A DNA stretch of 64,000 nucleotides from Terriglobus aquaticus (lineage in GTDB: Bacteria > Acidobacteriota > Terriglobia > Terriglobales > Acidobacteriaceae). The stretch spans positions 2,294,001-2,358,000 of the forward strand of contig NZ_JAGSYB010000001.1 of assembly GCF_025685415.1 (NCBI RefSeq). The letters are read 5' to 3'. The position numbers and the translations under genes were made by a program. Of this stretch, positions 44,794 to 54,419 are shown piece by piece. The notes beneath the pieces are model-generated. The model ran no database searches. It had not been told where the DNA came from and saw nothing but the letters and a program-made list of their open reading frames with translations. Every line of letters starts with the position of its first letter. Positions within the stretch are counted from its first letter, which is position 1.

Positions 44794-46665
44794 ATGAAAG
44801 TCGCAGACGTACTGCTAGGCAGGCCTTTGGCAACCGCAGCAGAGCACGACGAACACATCGGCGTCGCTGCCGGCATTCCCATCTTCGGCCTGGACGGCTT
44901 GACCAGCGCGGCATATGGCCCGGAAGCCGCCATGACGCTGCTGATCCCGCTCGGCTTTGTCGCCGGCGTTCAGCACTGGTTGCTGCCCATCTTCGCCGCG
45001 ATTCTCACACTGCTGGTCATCCTCTATTTCAGCTACCGCCAAACAATTGAGGCTTATCCCAATGGCGGCGGGTCGTTCACTGTCGCTAGTGAAAACCTGG
45101 GCGACGGTGCCGGCCTGCTGGCCGCCGCGGCGCTCATGATCGACTACATCCTGACCGCGGCGGTCGGCATCTCCGCTGGCGTTACCGCGCTGGTCAGTGC
45201 GCTACCGGCGCTGCATCCGCACCAGCTCCTGTTGTGCCTGCTCATCCTGATGTTGATCGCCCTGATCAATTTGCGCGGCGTGAAGGAGTCGGGCTTCGCG
45301 TTCATGCTGCCGACGTTTTTGTTCGTCGGTACGCTGATCGCAACCATTGGCGTGGGCGTCTTTCAATACTTCACCACCGGCGGCCATCCCGTTCCGGTGT
45401 CGGCCCCGCCACCGGCCATTCCCGCGACCATGCAGTTTATGACCTTGTGGCTGCTGATGAAAGCCTTTGCCAGCGGTTGCGCGGCCATGACCGGCGTTGA
45501 GGCCGTTTCCAACGGTGTGACGGCATTCAAGGAGCCGAAGTCGAAGCACGCCAACCAGGCGCTCACCATCATCATCGGCATCCTGATCGTTCTTCTGTTC
45601 GGCCTCTCCTTCGTGGCCAAGGCGTACGGCGTCAGCGCCATGGATCCCGACGCCAGCAACTACCAGAGCGTCTTATCCATCGCGGTGGCCGCCGTGTTCG
45701 GCCGCGGCTGGTTCTACTTCCTCACCATGGGCTCAGTGCTCGCTGCCCTTTCGTTCAGCGCCAATACCGCCTTTGCCGACTTCCCGCGCATGGCCCGCGC
45801 TATCGCGCTCAAAGATTACTTCCCGCACGTCTTCATCCTGCGCGGCCGCCGTCTGCTCTTCTCGCACGGCGTCTACGCGCTCACCGGCTTTACCGCGATC
45901 ATCCTCATCATCTTCAAGGGAGTTACCGATCGCCTCATCCCGCTTTATGCCATCGGAGCGTTCCTTGCCTTTACGCTGAGCCAGGCCGGCATGGTGCGGC
46001 ACTGGATGAAGTGCCCCGACGAACGTGGCCGCAGTCTGAAGCTCTTCCTCAACGGGCTCGGAGCCATCGCCACCGGCACCACGCTTGTGGTCGTCCTGGT
46101 TGCCAAGTTCACCGCGGGCGCATGGCTCACCGCCCTGCTGGTTCCGCTGCTTATCGCGATCATGCTCAGCATCAAGAAGCACTACACCCGCGTTCGCGCC
46201 GAAACGGCAGATCCAACGCCGCTGCGCACCACTGGCCTGCAGGACCCGATCGTTGTCATTCCCATGGCCCGCTGGGACAAGATCAGCGAAAAGGCCATGC
46301 GCTTCGGCATGATCATGAGCAAAAACATCAAGGTCGTCCACGTGGCCAGCGACGAGCCCAACCTGTTGGAACCGGCCTGGGAATCGCAGGTGCTCACCCC
46401 GGTGCGCGCCAGCAACCTGCCGGAACCGGAGCTGGTCAACATCGCAAGCGATTACCGCTATGTGGTGTCGCCCATCATGGACTACCTCCTCAAGCTGCAG
46501 CAGAAAAACCCTGGATGCAAGATCGCCGTTCTTCTTCCGGAACTTGTGGTCGATCACTGGTGGTGGAATTTCCTGCACAACCAGCGCGTCTCCATCCTGA
46601 AGCTCCTGCTCCTGGTCCGGGGAAATCAACGCATCGTAGTCGTCAGCATCCCCTGGTATCTCTAG
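44794..46665 (+). CDS. APC-superfamily permease, KimA/YdaO-like (probable potassium or amino acid transporter)
   Basis: 623 residues. Twelve membrane helices are predicted in residues about 25-455, beginning FGLDGLTSAAYGPEAAMTLL, which corresponds to the unwound substrate-binding helix 1 of APC proteins (GLTSAAYGPEA). SYRQTIEAYPNGGGSFTVAS is the helix-3 region, and MKAFASGCAAMTGVEAVSNG is a further conserved stretch. A cytoplasmic C-terminal domain of about 160 residues follows (PIVVIPMARWDKISEKAMRF), as in the KimA high-affinity potassium importer. The family also contains amino acid carriers, so potassium is likely but not certain. ATG 44794 is preceded by AAAAGG. Confidence 0.85.
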   Translation: MKVADVLLGRPLATAAEHDEHIGVAAGIPIFGLDGLTSAAYGPEAAMTLLIPLGFVAGVQHWLLPIFAAILTLLVILYFSYRQTIEAYPNGGGSFTVASENLGDGAGLLAAAALMIDYILTAAVGISAGVTALVSALPALHPHQLLLCLLILMLIALINLRGVKESGFAFMLPTFLFVGTLIATIGVGVFQYFTTGGHPVPVSAPPPAIPATMQFMTLWLLMKAFASGCAAMTGVEAVSNGVTAFKEPKSKHANQALTIIIGILIVLLFGLSFVAKAYGVSAMDPDASNYQSVLSIAVAAVFGRGWFYFLTMGSVLAALSFSANTAFADFPRMARAIALKDYFPHVFILRGRRLLFSHGVYALTGFTAIILIIFKGVTDRLIPLYAIGAFLAFTLSQAGMVRHWMKCPDERGRSLKLFLNGLGAIATGTTLVVVLVAKFTAGAWLTALLVPLLIAIMLSIKKHYTRVRAETADPTPLRTTGLQDPIVVIPMARWDKISEKAMRFGMIMSKNIKVVHVASDEPNLLEPAWESQVLTPVRASNLPEPELVNIASDYRYVVSPIMDYLLKLQQKNPGCKIAVLLPELVVDHWWWNFLHNQRVSILKLLLLVRGNQRIVVVSIPWYL

Positions 46666-46683
46666 TCACGGCTCCACAAAGAG

Positions 46684-46713
46684 AAACGCCCTGCCATGAA
46701 CGGCAGGGCGTTT
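46684..46713. terminator. Bidirectional terminator between the transporter gene and pdxH
   Basis: AAACGCCCTGCC (46684-46695) pairs with GGCAGGGCGTTT (46702-46713), a perfect 12-base stem with a 6-base loop. A-runs and T-runs flank it on both strands, so it can end both converging genes. Confidence 0.85.
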
Positions 46714-46735
46714 GCTCATCCGTGTTCGGGCAGCA

Positions 46736-47332
46736 TCACGGATACAGCCGCTCCGTTTTCCAACCATCCCCATCCCGCAAGAAGACCACTCGATCGTGCA
46801 GCCGGTCCTTACCATCGCTCCAGAACTCCACCCGTCGCGGCACCAGCAGAAATCCTACCCAACGCTCGGGTAACGGCACCTCCGCTCCGCCCAGCTCCTG
46901 TTCGTATTGCTTCACCGCTGTGTCCAGCTCCGCTCGCGATGCGAGAGGTTCGCTCTGGTGAGACACCGCTGCCGCGATCTGGCTTCCACGGCTCCTGCTG
47001 TGGAAGTACCGCTCGGACTCCTCCCGGCTCAACGGCTCCATGCGTCCGGCAAAGCGCACCTGGCGTCGCTGCGATTTCCAATGTAGGCACAGCGCCACCT
47101 CAGGGTTGCCGGCGATCTCCCGCCCCTTCTGACTATCGCGATCAGTGAAAATACTCAGGCCGCGATCTTCCGCTCCTTTCACCAGCACCATTCGCACGCT
47201 GGGCAAGCCGTCTCGCGTTGCGGTGGCCAGCGCTGCTGCGTTGGCGTCGTTCGGCTCCGAGGTCTCCGCCACGGTCAGCCACTCTCGAAACATCGGCATC
47301 GGTTCGTTCGGCAGATTTGCAAACAGGTCCAT
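46736..47332 (-). CDS. pdxH: Pyridoxamine/pyridoxine 5'-phosphate oxidase
   Basis: 198 residues from ATG 47332; the frame is open further upstream but that extension is not protein-like. Conserved PNPOx segments: NAAALATATRDGLPSVRMVL near the start, LCLHWKSQRRQVRFAGRMEP (FMN- and PLP-site Arg/Lys), YFHSRSRGSQIAAAVSHQS and the C-terminal WVGFLLVPRRVEFW and RLHDRVVFLRD, ending RLYP as in E. coli PdxH. It makes pyridoxal 5'-phosphate from the pyridoxamine or pyridoxine form with FMN and oxygen. No strong ribosome-binding site precedes the chosen ATG, so a slightly longer start is possible. Confidence 0.94.
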   Translation of the reverse strand: MDLFANLPNEPMPMFREWLTVAETSEPNDANAAALATATRDGLPSVRMVLVKGAEDRGLSIFTDRDSQKGREIAGNPEVALCLHWKSQRRQVRFAGRMEPLSREESERYFHSRSRGSQIAAAVSHQSEPLASRAELDTAVKQYEQELGGAEVPLPERWVGFLLVPRRVEFWSDGKDRLHDRVVFLRDGDGWKTERLYP

Positions 47333-47640
47333 GGCGGGTAGGACGGCGGCTGCGGCCCGCCTTCCGTTCGAGCAAATGGCACACTGTGGCGAAGTCAAAG
47401 AGTCTTCGCCGTACTGTTGAGCAGAGTAATCCGGATCGCACAGGTCTATCCCGACGCGCCATCCCGCCTCGGTTCCGTCTACCACCCGGGCGAGAGATAA
47501 CAGAGGTTGCCTTCGCCGCCCCGCTTCGTCTCACCTTCGGCGTCACACTCCTCGCTGCCGCTCTCGCGGCTACCCGAAGCACGCCCGTGTGCGCCACAGC
47601 GCATAAGGATGTCATAAGGAATTTACCCGCTTGCCAGCGG
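47333..47640. other. Intergenic region between pdxH and the efflux operon
   Basis: About 308 bases separating divergent pdxH and the efflux adaptor gene. Both flanking frames remain open into it, but neither extension looks protein-like, so it is most likely control DNA. No promoter pair or metal-regulator box could be placed with confidence. Confidence 0.45.
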
Positions 47641-48858
47641 ATGGGGCATCATTACAAAGTGGAACAGATTCGACCCGTACCTCTCTCCGGGAGTGCGCTG
47701 CGCCGGAAAATTGCGCCGCCATGGCTTGCGTGCATCACAGCGGCGGCGATGCTCCTGCCCGTCTCGGGCTGCCACAAGGACGAGGAAAAGCGCGAGGCCG
47801 CAGAGGCTCCGCCTGCCACGCCACAGGTCGTGCCCAGCGGGTCGGACAACCTGATCCAGGTCCCCACGCCGAAACAGTTTCCGCTCGTCGCAGTTCGCCT
47901 TCAGCAGGTCTACGACACGCTCAACGTGACCGGCTCCGTGCAGCCCGACGTTTCGCGCGAGGTTCCCGTTCTTTCCATCGCCAATGGCCGCGTCGTTTCC
48001 CTTCACGTGGGTCTGGGCCAGACTGTGCATAAGGGCCAGCTCATCATGGACGTGCAGTCGCCCGACGTGGCCCAGGCATTCCTCGCTTACACCACTGCGC
48101 TTTCGAACGAAAACCTCACCAACACCACGCTCACCCGCGACAAGCTTCTGTACGACAAGGGAGCTATCGCGCAAAGTCAATTGCAGATCGCGCAAAATGG
48201 CGAGGAGGATGCGCGCGCTGCCCTGGTGGCCGCCCAGCAGCAGCTTCGCATCCTCGGGGTCGACAAGAACCACCCCAGCGACACCGTGCACGTGTACGCT
48301 CCCATATCCGGCATTATCGTCGCGCAGAACACCACCGCCTCCGGAGCCGCCGGCATCAACCTCGCCGGCGTGGGCGGATCGTTCACCATCGCCGACCTTT
48401 CGCACGTCTGGGTCATCTGCGACGTCTACGAGAATGACCTCGCCCAGGTGCATCTCGGCGAACAGGCCGAGATCCGCCTCAACGCATTTTCTGGCAACGT
48501 CCGCACAGGCACCGTGTCAGACATCGGTGCCATCCTCGACCCCTCGCTGCGCACCGCCAAGGTCCGCATCCAGGTCAACAATCCGGACAATCTTCTGCGC
48601 ATCGGCATGTTTGCCACTGCGACCTTCCACGGTAAAAACGCCCATGCCGCGGCAGTGATTCCGAGCACGGCCGTGCTTCACCTGCATGACCGCGACTTCG
48701 TCTACATGCCGTCCAATGCGTCGGGCACCTACCGCCGCGTCAACGTACACGTCGCACAAACCATGCCGGACGGCAATGTTGAAATCTCCAGCAGCCTTAA
48801 CGCCGGAGACCAGGTTGTCAGCAATCCACTGGAATTGCAGAACACGGCGGCACAGTAA
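47641..48858 (+). CDS. Efflux RND transporter periplasmic adaptor, lipoprotein (CzcB/CusB-like)
   Basis: 405 residues from ATG 47641; a much longer open frame begins at 47218 but its first 141 codons are Arg-rich and not protein-like. A lipoprotein signal ends LLPVSGC (Cys about 43). The adaptor follows the HlyD order: barrel-sandwich/lipoyl half (VPVLSIANGRVVSLHVGLGQ), an alpha-helical hairpin (about 145-215), the second lipoyl half (VYAPISGIIVAQ) and a beta-barrel (IADLSHVWVICDVYENDLAQ). It joins the inner-membrane pump to the outer-membrane channel. No His/Met-rich metal-binding tail is present. Its stop overlaps the pump start (TAATG). Confidence 0.92.
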   Translation: MGHHYKVEQIRPVPLSGSALRRKIAPPWLACITAAAMLLPVSGCHKDEEKREAAEAPPATPQVVPSGSDNLIQVPTPKQFPLVAVRLQQVYDTLNVTGSVQPDVSREVPVLSIANGRVVSLHVGLGQTVHKGQLIMDVQSPDVAQAFLAYTTALSNENLTNTTLTRDKLLYDKGAIAQSQLQIAQNGEEDARAALVAAQQQLRILGVDKNHPSDTVHVYAPISGIIVAQNTTASGAAGINLAGVGGSFTIADLSHVWVICDVYENDLAQVHLGEQAEIRLNAFSGNVRTGTVSDIGAILDPSLRTAKVRIQVNNPDNLLRIGMFATATFHGKNAHAAAVIPSTAVLHLHDRDFVYMPSNASGTYRRVNVHVAQTMPDGNVEISSSLNAGDQVVSNPLELQNTAAQ

Positions 48859-51800
48859 TGATTCGCAGGCTCGTCGACTTCGCGCTCGACAACCCCTTCA
48901 TCATCGCCGTCGTCGCCATCCTGCTATTTGGCTGGGGCATCATCTCGTTCCACAACCTGCCGGTTGAGGCGTACCCGGACGTCGCCAACAACTACGTCAA
49001 TGTCATCACGCAGTGGCCCGGCCGCGCCGCCGAAGAGGTCGAGCAGCAGGTAACCGTTCCGCTGGAGATCGCCTTCGCCGGCATCCCGCACATGACCAGC
49101 CTGCGGTCCACCTCGCTGGCCGGCCTGTCCAGCGTCACCATGATCTTCGACGACGACAGCGTGAACGACTGGAACCGCGAAAAGGTCGTGGAGCGCCTGA
49201 CCCAGGTCACGCTACCCAACAGCCTGCAGCCGCAGATCGGGACGGACTGGAGCCCGGTCGGCCAGATCTACTGGTACACGCTGCAAAGCACCAATCCCGC
49301 CTACGACACCATGGCGCTCAAGAGCATTGAGGACTGGACGCTCGAAAAAGACCTGCGCACCGTGCCCGGCGTCGTCGATGTCTCCAGCTTCGGCGGCCCC
49401 ACGCGCGAGTACCAGGTCCGCCTCGACCCCGACAAGCTCATCGCGTACGGCCTGAACATCGCGCAGGTGAAGCAGGCGCTCGCTGCCAACAACACTAACG
49501 CCGGCGGCAGCTTCATCGAGCAGGGCGCGCAGCAGATCAACGTGCGCGAAGTCGGCCTCTATCAATCCGTCGACGACATCGGCAACACGCCCATCAAGGC
49601 GCAGAACGGAACGCCGCTCCGCGTCCGCGACATCGCCACCGTCCTGCAGGCACCCAAGATTCGGCTCGGCCAGATCGGCCAGACCGTTCGCCGGCCAGAC
49701 GGCAAGCTGGCCGACAACGTCGATGCAGTTGAAGGCATTGTCGAACTGCAAAAGGGTGCGAACTCCGACGAAACGCTCGAAGGCATTCACGATAAGGTCA
49801 ACGAACTGAACACCCGCGTTCTGCCCAAGGGTGTCAAGCTGGTACCGTTCCTCGACCGTTCCAACCTCTTGCACCTGACCACGCACACGGTGCTGCACAA
49901 CCTGACCGAGGGAATCATCCTCGTCGTCATCATCCTCTTTCTGTTTCTTGGTAACCTGCGCGGCGCGCTCATCGTTGCGCTCACCATCCCGTTCTCGCTG
50001 CTCTTCGCTTCCATCTGCCTCGACCTGCGCCACATCCCTGCAAACCTGCTCTCACTTGGCGCGCTCGACTTCGGCATGGTGGTCGACGGCGCCGTGGTCA
50101 TGGTCGAAAACATCGTTCGCCACCTGAGCCACAATCGCCGCCACGACATGACGGTGCGCGAACAGATCCGTATGGCTGCGCACGAAGTCCAGCGGCCCGT
50201 CTTCTACGCCATCGGCATCATCATCACCACGTACCTGCCCATCTTTACGCTGCAGTCCGTAGAAGGCCGCCTGTTCAAGCCCATGAGCTGGACCGTCGCC
50301 TTTGCTCTGCTGGGCGCCCTCATCTTCTCCATGCTGCTGGCACCCATGCTCGCCAGCTTCCTGTTCCGGAACGGCACCTCCGAGTGGGAGAATCCGATCC
50401 TGCACTGGGTCACCCAGCGCTATCGTCACGCTGTGCAGTGGGCCATCGAACATCGCCGCATCACTGTGGGCGCCGGCGTGCTCGTCCTCGTCACCTCGGC
50501 GATCATCCTCTTCACCGGTGTGGTCGGTTCGGAGTTTCTGCCCCACCTCGACGAAGGCGCAATCTGGGTGCGCGGCACGCTCGCGCCCTCCACCGGGCCA
50601 GAAGAAAGCCTGAAGGTCGCAAATCGCACACGTGTCCTGCTCTCGTCCTTCCCGGAGGTCAATCAGGTCGTCAGCCAGATTGGTCGCCCCGACGACGGCA
50701 CCGATACCACCGGCTTCTTCAACACCGAGTACTACGTCGATCTGAAGCCCAAGAACGAATGGCGCCCCGTCTTCCGCGAGAACAAGGAAGAGCTCATCGG
50801 CGCGATGAACCGCGACCTGAGCCAGCTTCCTGGCGTTATCTGGAACTTCTCCCAGCCCATCTCCGACAACGTCGAAGAAGCGGTCAGCGGCGTTAAAGGC
50901 GAGCTCGCCGTGAAGCTCTACGGAACCGATCTGAAAGAGTTGGAAGCCAAAGGCGACCAGATCGTGCAGGCGATGAGCACCGTTCGCGGCATTCATGACC
51001 TTGGCCTCTTCCGCGTCATCGGCCAGCCAAACCTCAACTTCGTCGTGGACCGCGATGCGGCCGCCCGCTTCGGCATCAACGTAGCCGACGTGCAGGACGC
51101 CATCGAAACCGCTGTCGGCGGCGCGGTGACCACGCAAGTGCTCGACGGCGAAGCCCGCTACGACGTCACTACCCGCTACACCGTGCCCTACCGCTCCACG
51201 CCGGAAGCGATCGAAAACATCCGCGTCGTTGCGCCCTCAGGCGAACGCGTCTCGCTCGCGCAGATCACGAAACTCGAAACCCGCGACGGCGCCGAAGAGA
51301 TCTACCGCGAAAACGGACTGCGCTATGTGGCGATCAAGTACTCCGTGCGCGACCGCGATCTCGGCTCCACCGTCGAAGAAGCCATCCGCAAGGTGAACCG
51401 CCAGGTGCAACTGCCGCCCGGCTACAAGCTGGACTGGGCCGGTGAATACGAAAGCCAGAAGCGTTCCTCGCGCCGTCTGCTCATCGTTCTGCCCATCACG
51501 CTACTCCTCATCTTCATCATCCTGTACACCATGTTCGGATCGCCGAAGTGGGCGTCCCTGATCCTGGCGAACCTTTCCATGGCGCCCATCGGCGGCCTGC
51601 TCGCGTTGTTGATCACCGGAACGCACTTCTCCGTCTCTTCCGGTGTCGGTTTTCTCGCGCTCTTTGGTGTGTCGGTGCAAACGGGCATCATCATGATCGA
51701 GTACATGAACCAGTTGCGCTCCAACGGCAAGCCGCCCGAAGAGGCTGCCATTGAAGGTGCCGTGCTTCGACTTCGCCCCATCCTCATGACCATGCTGGTG

Positions 51801-51995
51801 GCCACGCTGGGCCTATTGCCCGCGGCGCTTTCACACGGTATCGGTTCTGACTCGCAGCGCCCGTTCGCCATCGTCATCGTCGGCGGCCTGGTGGGCGCGC
51901 TCATCATCAACGTTTTCCTGCTGCCTACGCTTTACGTGTGGCTCGCCAGTAACGAAGACCAGCTTCCCGCGCCGGACGAGGAGTTCGCAGCATGA
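48858..51995 (+). CDS. Heavy-metal efflux RND pump (CzcA/CusA family)
   Basis: 1045 residues, typical RND size. Twelve membrane helices with two large periplasmic loops. The HME signature in helix 4, LDFGMVVDGAVVMVENI, has the three acidic residues (Asp, Asp +6, Glu +13) essential for proton coupling in CzcA-type divalent-cation pumps. N-terminal LPVEAYPDVANNYVNVITQW and WPGRAAEEVEQQVTVPLE are the usual start. A later GVGFLALFGVSVQTGIIMIE is the repeat partner of helix 4. It should export a metal ion such as Zn, Co, Cd or Ni driven by protons; the acidic signature favours these over Cu/Ag, but specificity is not proven. Genes on each side overlap by 1 and 4 bases. Confidence 0.94.
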   Translation: MIRRLVDFALDNPFIIAVVAILLFGWGIISFHNLPVEAYPDVANNYVNVITQWPGRAAEEVEQQVTVPLEIAFAGIPHMTSLRSTSLAGLSSVTMIFDDDSVNDWNREKVVERLTQVTLPNSLQPQIGTDWSPVGQIYWYTLQSTNPAYDTMALKSIEDWTLEKDLRTVPGVVDVSSFGGPTREYQVRLDPDKLIAYGLNIAQVKQALAANNTNAGGSFIEQGAQQINVREVGLYQSVDDIGNTPIKAQNGTPLRVRDIATVLQAPKIRLGQIGQTVRRPDGKLADNVDAVEGIVELQKGANSDETLEGIHDKVNELNTRVLPKGVKLVPFLDRSNLLHLTTHTVLHNLTEGIILVVIILFLFLGNLRGALIVALTIPFSLLFASICLDLRHIPANLLSLGALDFGMVVDGAVVMVENIVRHLSHNRRHDMTVREQIRMAAHEVQRPVFYAIGIIITTYLPIFTLQSVEGRLFKPMSWTVAFALLGALIFSMLLAPMLASFLFRNGTSEWENPILHWVTQRYRHAVQWAIEHRRITVGAGVLVLVTSAIILFTGVVGSEFLPHLDEGAIWVRGTLAPSTGPEESLKVANRTRVLLSSFPEVNQVVSQIGRPDDGTDTTGFFNTEYYVDLKPKNEWRPVFRENKEELIGAMNRDLSQLPGVIWNFSQPISDNVEEAVSGVKGELAVKLYGTDLKELEAKGDQIVQAMSTVRGIHDLGLFRVIGQPNLNFVVDRDAAARFGINVADVQDAIETAVGGAVTTQVLDGEARYDVTTRYTVPYRSTPEAIENIRVVAPSGERVSLAQITKLETRDGAEEIYRENGLRYVAIKYSVRDRDLGSTVEEAIRKVNRQVQLPPGYKLDWAGEYESQKRSSRRLLIVLPITLLLIFIILYTMFGSPKWASLILANLSMAPIGGLLALLITGTHFSVSSGVGFLALFGVSVQTGIIMIEYMNQLRSNGKPPEEAAIEGAVLRLRPILMTMLVATLGLLPAALSHGIGSDSQRPFAIVIVGGLVGALIINVFLLPTLYVWLASNEDQLPAPDEEFAA

Positions 51996-53536
51996 GTCGT
52001 TTCCGCTCACTCTCCCGCCTCGCCCTCGCTGCCGTCCTCATCGCGACGGCTCCTCTAGCCTGCGCGCCCGCATGGGCCCAGGCAGGGGGTGCCGGCGGAG
52101 CGGGTGGTGGCGCAGGGTCAGGTGGTGGTGCAGGCTCTGGCGGCGCTAGCGGCGCAGGCAGCGGTGCCGGAGCGGGTGGTTCCGCCACCACCGGAACCAC
52201 AGGCGCAGCCACCGCGGGCGGCAACGCAACAGGACAGGGTGCCAGCGCCGCTGGCAGCCGCGGCACGGGCGCCAGCAACACACAATCCAACGCCGCCCAG
52301 TCCCCGCAAAGCTACGCAGCCTCCGCCGCTCCCGGTGCCGATCCACGCAAGACGCCGCCCGCCAAACCGGGCGCGCTCACCCTGCAACAGGTGCTGGAAT
52401 CCGCACGCCTTCACAATCCCACTCTCGCTGCGGCCGAGCAGAACCTCCGCGCTGTTCGCGCCCAAGAGATCCAGGCCGGCGTTCGCGCCAACCCCTACAT
52501 CGGCATCTCGGCCAACAACGTTTCCAACGGCGCCAGTTCCAACAACCCCTACTTCTACGCCGCGCAGGTATCGCGCCTTTTTGAGCGCGGCAACAAGCGC
52601 GAGTACCGCCTGGACGCCGCCCGCTCCACCACGGCTCAAACCGCGGCACAACTCGCCGACAGCATCCGCCAGACTGAGCTCAGCGTCCGTCAGGCCTTCA
52701 CCACCATGCTGATCGCCAAGGCCGCCGCGGATCTTTCGCGCGCGCAGCTCGCCGACTTCCGTCATGAGGTCGAGCTCAGCTTCGACCGGTACCAGGCCGG
52801 CGACCTTGGCAAGCTGGATTACGAGCGGCTCGATCTGCAGCTCGGCTCCTTCGAGTCCGACGAACAGAACGCAGAGATCGCCTTGGGCCAGGCTTCCGAT
52901 CGGCTCCAGACCCTCATGGGTCGGGCGTCCGCCTCCCCAGACTTCGACATCACCGGTCCTATCGTTCCGATAGCTATCACGCAAACCCGTGAAGCCCTGA
53001 CCGCTCTCGCGCTGCAGCAGCGGCCGGACGTACGCGCCGCAGATGAGGGCGTCCGCGCGGCCGAAGCCAACGCCCGCCTCGCCATTGCGAACGGCACCGC
53101 CGACCCGACCCTGGAAGCCGAGTATGACCGCGCCGGCACGGAAAACTCAGTCGGCTTCAACGTCAACCTGCCGATCCGCATCTTCGACCGCAACCAGGGC
53201 AACAAGGAGACTGCACGGTACCAGGCGCAGTCTGCGCGCCTGTCTGCCATTGCCGCGCGCAACCAGGTCACATCCGATGTGAACCAGGCCTGGATCGGGT
53301 ATGAGCATGCGTTCGCCATCTCCGACCGGTTCACGCAGCACTACCTGGATGAATCGGCAGACGTGCTTTCCATCGCGCGCTTCGCCTTTGAACACGGCGG
53401 CCTGGCCCTCATCGACTATCTCGACGCTCTGCGCGATGCACGCTCCGCCACCAGTGACGCGTTGAACGCCTACTCGCAAAGCTGGATGGCGCTGCACGCC
53501 CTCAGCGCCGCGGCCGGTACAGACCTCACTCCATAG
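51992..53536 (+). CDS. Outer-membrane efflux channel (TolC/CzcC family)
   Basis: 514 residues. Signal peptide about 1-29 (APAWAQ). Residues about 30-105 are an unusual low-complexity segment of Gly, Ala, Ser and Thr (AGGAGGAGGGAGSGGGAGSG onward) before the channel itself. Two OEP domains follow (about 127-310 and 330-510): LTLQQVLESARLHNPTLAAA, SRLFERGNKREYRLDAARS and EADANARLA-type helices, with a coiled-coil pattern. It forms the trimeric outer-membrane exit of the tripartite pump. The stop-start overlap with the pump gene is four bases. The Gly/Ala linker may span peptidoglycan; I know no role for it. Confidence 0.92.
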   Translation: MSRFRSLSRLALAAVLIATAPLACAPAWAQAGGAGGAGGGAGSGGGAGSGGASGAGSGAGAGGSATTGTTGAATAGGNATGQGASAAGSRGTGASNTQSNAAQSPQSYAASAAPGADPRKTPPAKPGALTLQQVLESARLHNPTLAAAEQNLRAVRAQEIQAGVRANPYIGISANNVSNGASSNNPYFYAAQVSRLFERGNKREYRLDAARSTTAQTAAQLADSIRQTELSVRQAFTTMLIAKAAADLSRAQLADFRHEVELSFDRYQAGDLGKLDYERLDLQLGSFESDEQNAEIALGQASDRLQTLMGRASASPDFDITGPIVPIAITQTREALTALALQQRPDVRAADEGVRAAEANARLAIANGTADPTLEAEYDRAGTENSVGFNVNLPIRIFDRNQGNKETARYQAQSARLSAIAARNQVTSDVNQAWIGYEHAFAISDRFTQHYLDESADVLSIARFAFEHGGLALIDYLDALRDARSATSDALNAYSQSWMALHALSAAAGTDLTP

Positions 53537-53767
53537 CGTCTCAGGCCAACGGATCCCATCAACGAACGTTCCGCTCACGCTGCCCACAACGGCTCGGGGA
53601 AGTGTCGCCGCGACATCACCGCTACGCTCCGACCTGAACCTCTCGTGTAGTCAATCGACTACCACAAAGTTTCCGTCGCTCACCCCAAGGTGGAAGTGTG
53701 CCGTGTCGCATTCCGGGTCAAGATTCCTATGTAACTGTCGATGATGTTCAAAGGTGAGGCAATAACT

Positions 53768-54094
53768 ATGCGCCATCTCAGCATTACATTTCTGTTACTG
53801 ACTCTGTGCGCGATCTTCCCTTGGCGCACGGTTGGAGCTTTTCCCGACTCGCACCTTCAACATCAAGATGCCAGCGCTCCTCATGCTGAATCCGTGCGCG
53901 AACCGAACTCTTTCCCGCTCCGCACACAGGCCTCACCCGTTCGTACGTTTCACACGGTCTCCGTGCATTCTGTTGCAGTTACCGGCAGCAGATTAGGAGC
54001 GGTTCATACACAAGCAGTGCGAACGGTAGTCGAAGTGCCACATTCCACTACAGCCAGCCCGTCCGGCTCAGAACAATTCGCCCTTCAGCAGTAA
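53768..54094 (+). CDS. Small secreted protein, unknown
   Basis: 108 residues from ATG 53768, with GGTGAGG about nine bases upstream; an in-frame ATG nine codons earlier is less likely. A signal peptide is evident (MRHLSITFLLLTLCAIFPWR, cleavage near AFP). The mature part is about 80 residues, rich in His, Ser, Thr and Val (for example FHTVSVHSVAVTGSRLGAVH), with no Cys. A His-rich exported protein just after a metal-efflux operon could bind metal, but this is only suggestion. No family recognised; coding status is moderately sure from signal peptide and ribosome-binding site. Confidence 0.55.
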   Translation: MRHLSITFLLLTLCAIFPWRTVGAFPDSHLQHQDASAPHAESVREPNSFPLRTQASPVRTFHTVSVHSVAVTGSRLGAVHTQAVRTVVEVPHSTTASPSGSEQFALQQ

Positions 54095-54419
54095 AAACGC
54101 CTCACCCGATGCAGAAAGTTGTTCCGTTGTAGATGTAGTCCAAGACCAATACAGTAGGAGTTGTACGAGTAAACCTGTACGTCCTTCTCTCATCTGCTGT
54201 GTAGGTGCCGCCCAAGTTAGAAACAGCGGCTGCGCCTCCAAGACAATTTGCACGCGCCGTACCTGACCTGTTCTACGCCAGGCCCATGAGACCTGGCCAA
54301 ACAGCAACGTCCCCGGCTGCGCTTACCGCATTTCGATTCGGAAATGTGCGCCCATTTGTGCGCTCTTTTTCCGAGATCGACAGCCCGCGCAGCCCAAACA
54401 CGATGGAGAGAAAAAACTG
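54095..54419 (+). other. Intergenic region before the Ig-repeat protein gene
   Basis: 325 bases with no convincing gene. A 71-codon ORF starting with GTG at 54205 ends in a TGATG overlap with the next gene, but its sequence is not protein-like and it lacks a ribosome-binding site. GGAGAG about ten bases before 54420 is the site for the next gene. Confidence 0.45.

Noticed and set aside
45733-46629. 298-codon minus-strand ORF opposite the transporter gene
   Set aside because: Asp/His/Gln/Arg-rich shadow of membrane helices; no family resemblance.
47218-47640. N-terminal extension of the efflux adaptor
   Set aside because: It is Arg-rich and precedes a perfectly placed lipoprotein signal starting at 47641.
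52083-52320. Repetitive GGC/GCA-rich DNA considered as a CRISPR or tandem array
   Set aside because: It is in frame with the efflux channel gene and encodes a Gly/Ala/Ser segment; there are no regular repeats with unique spacers.
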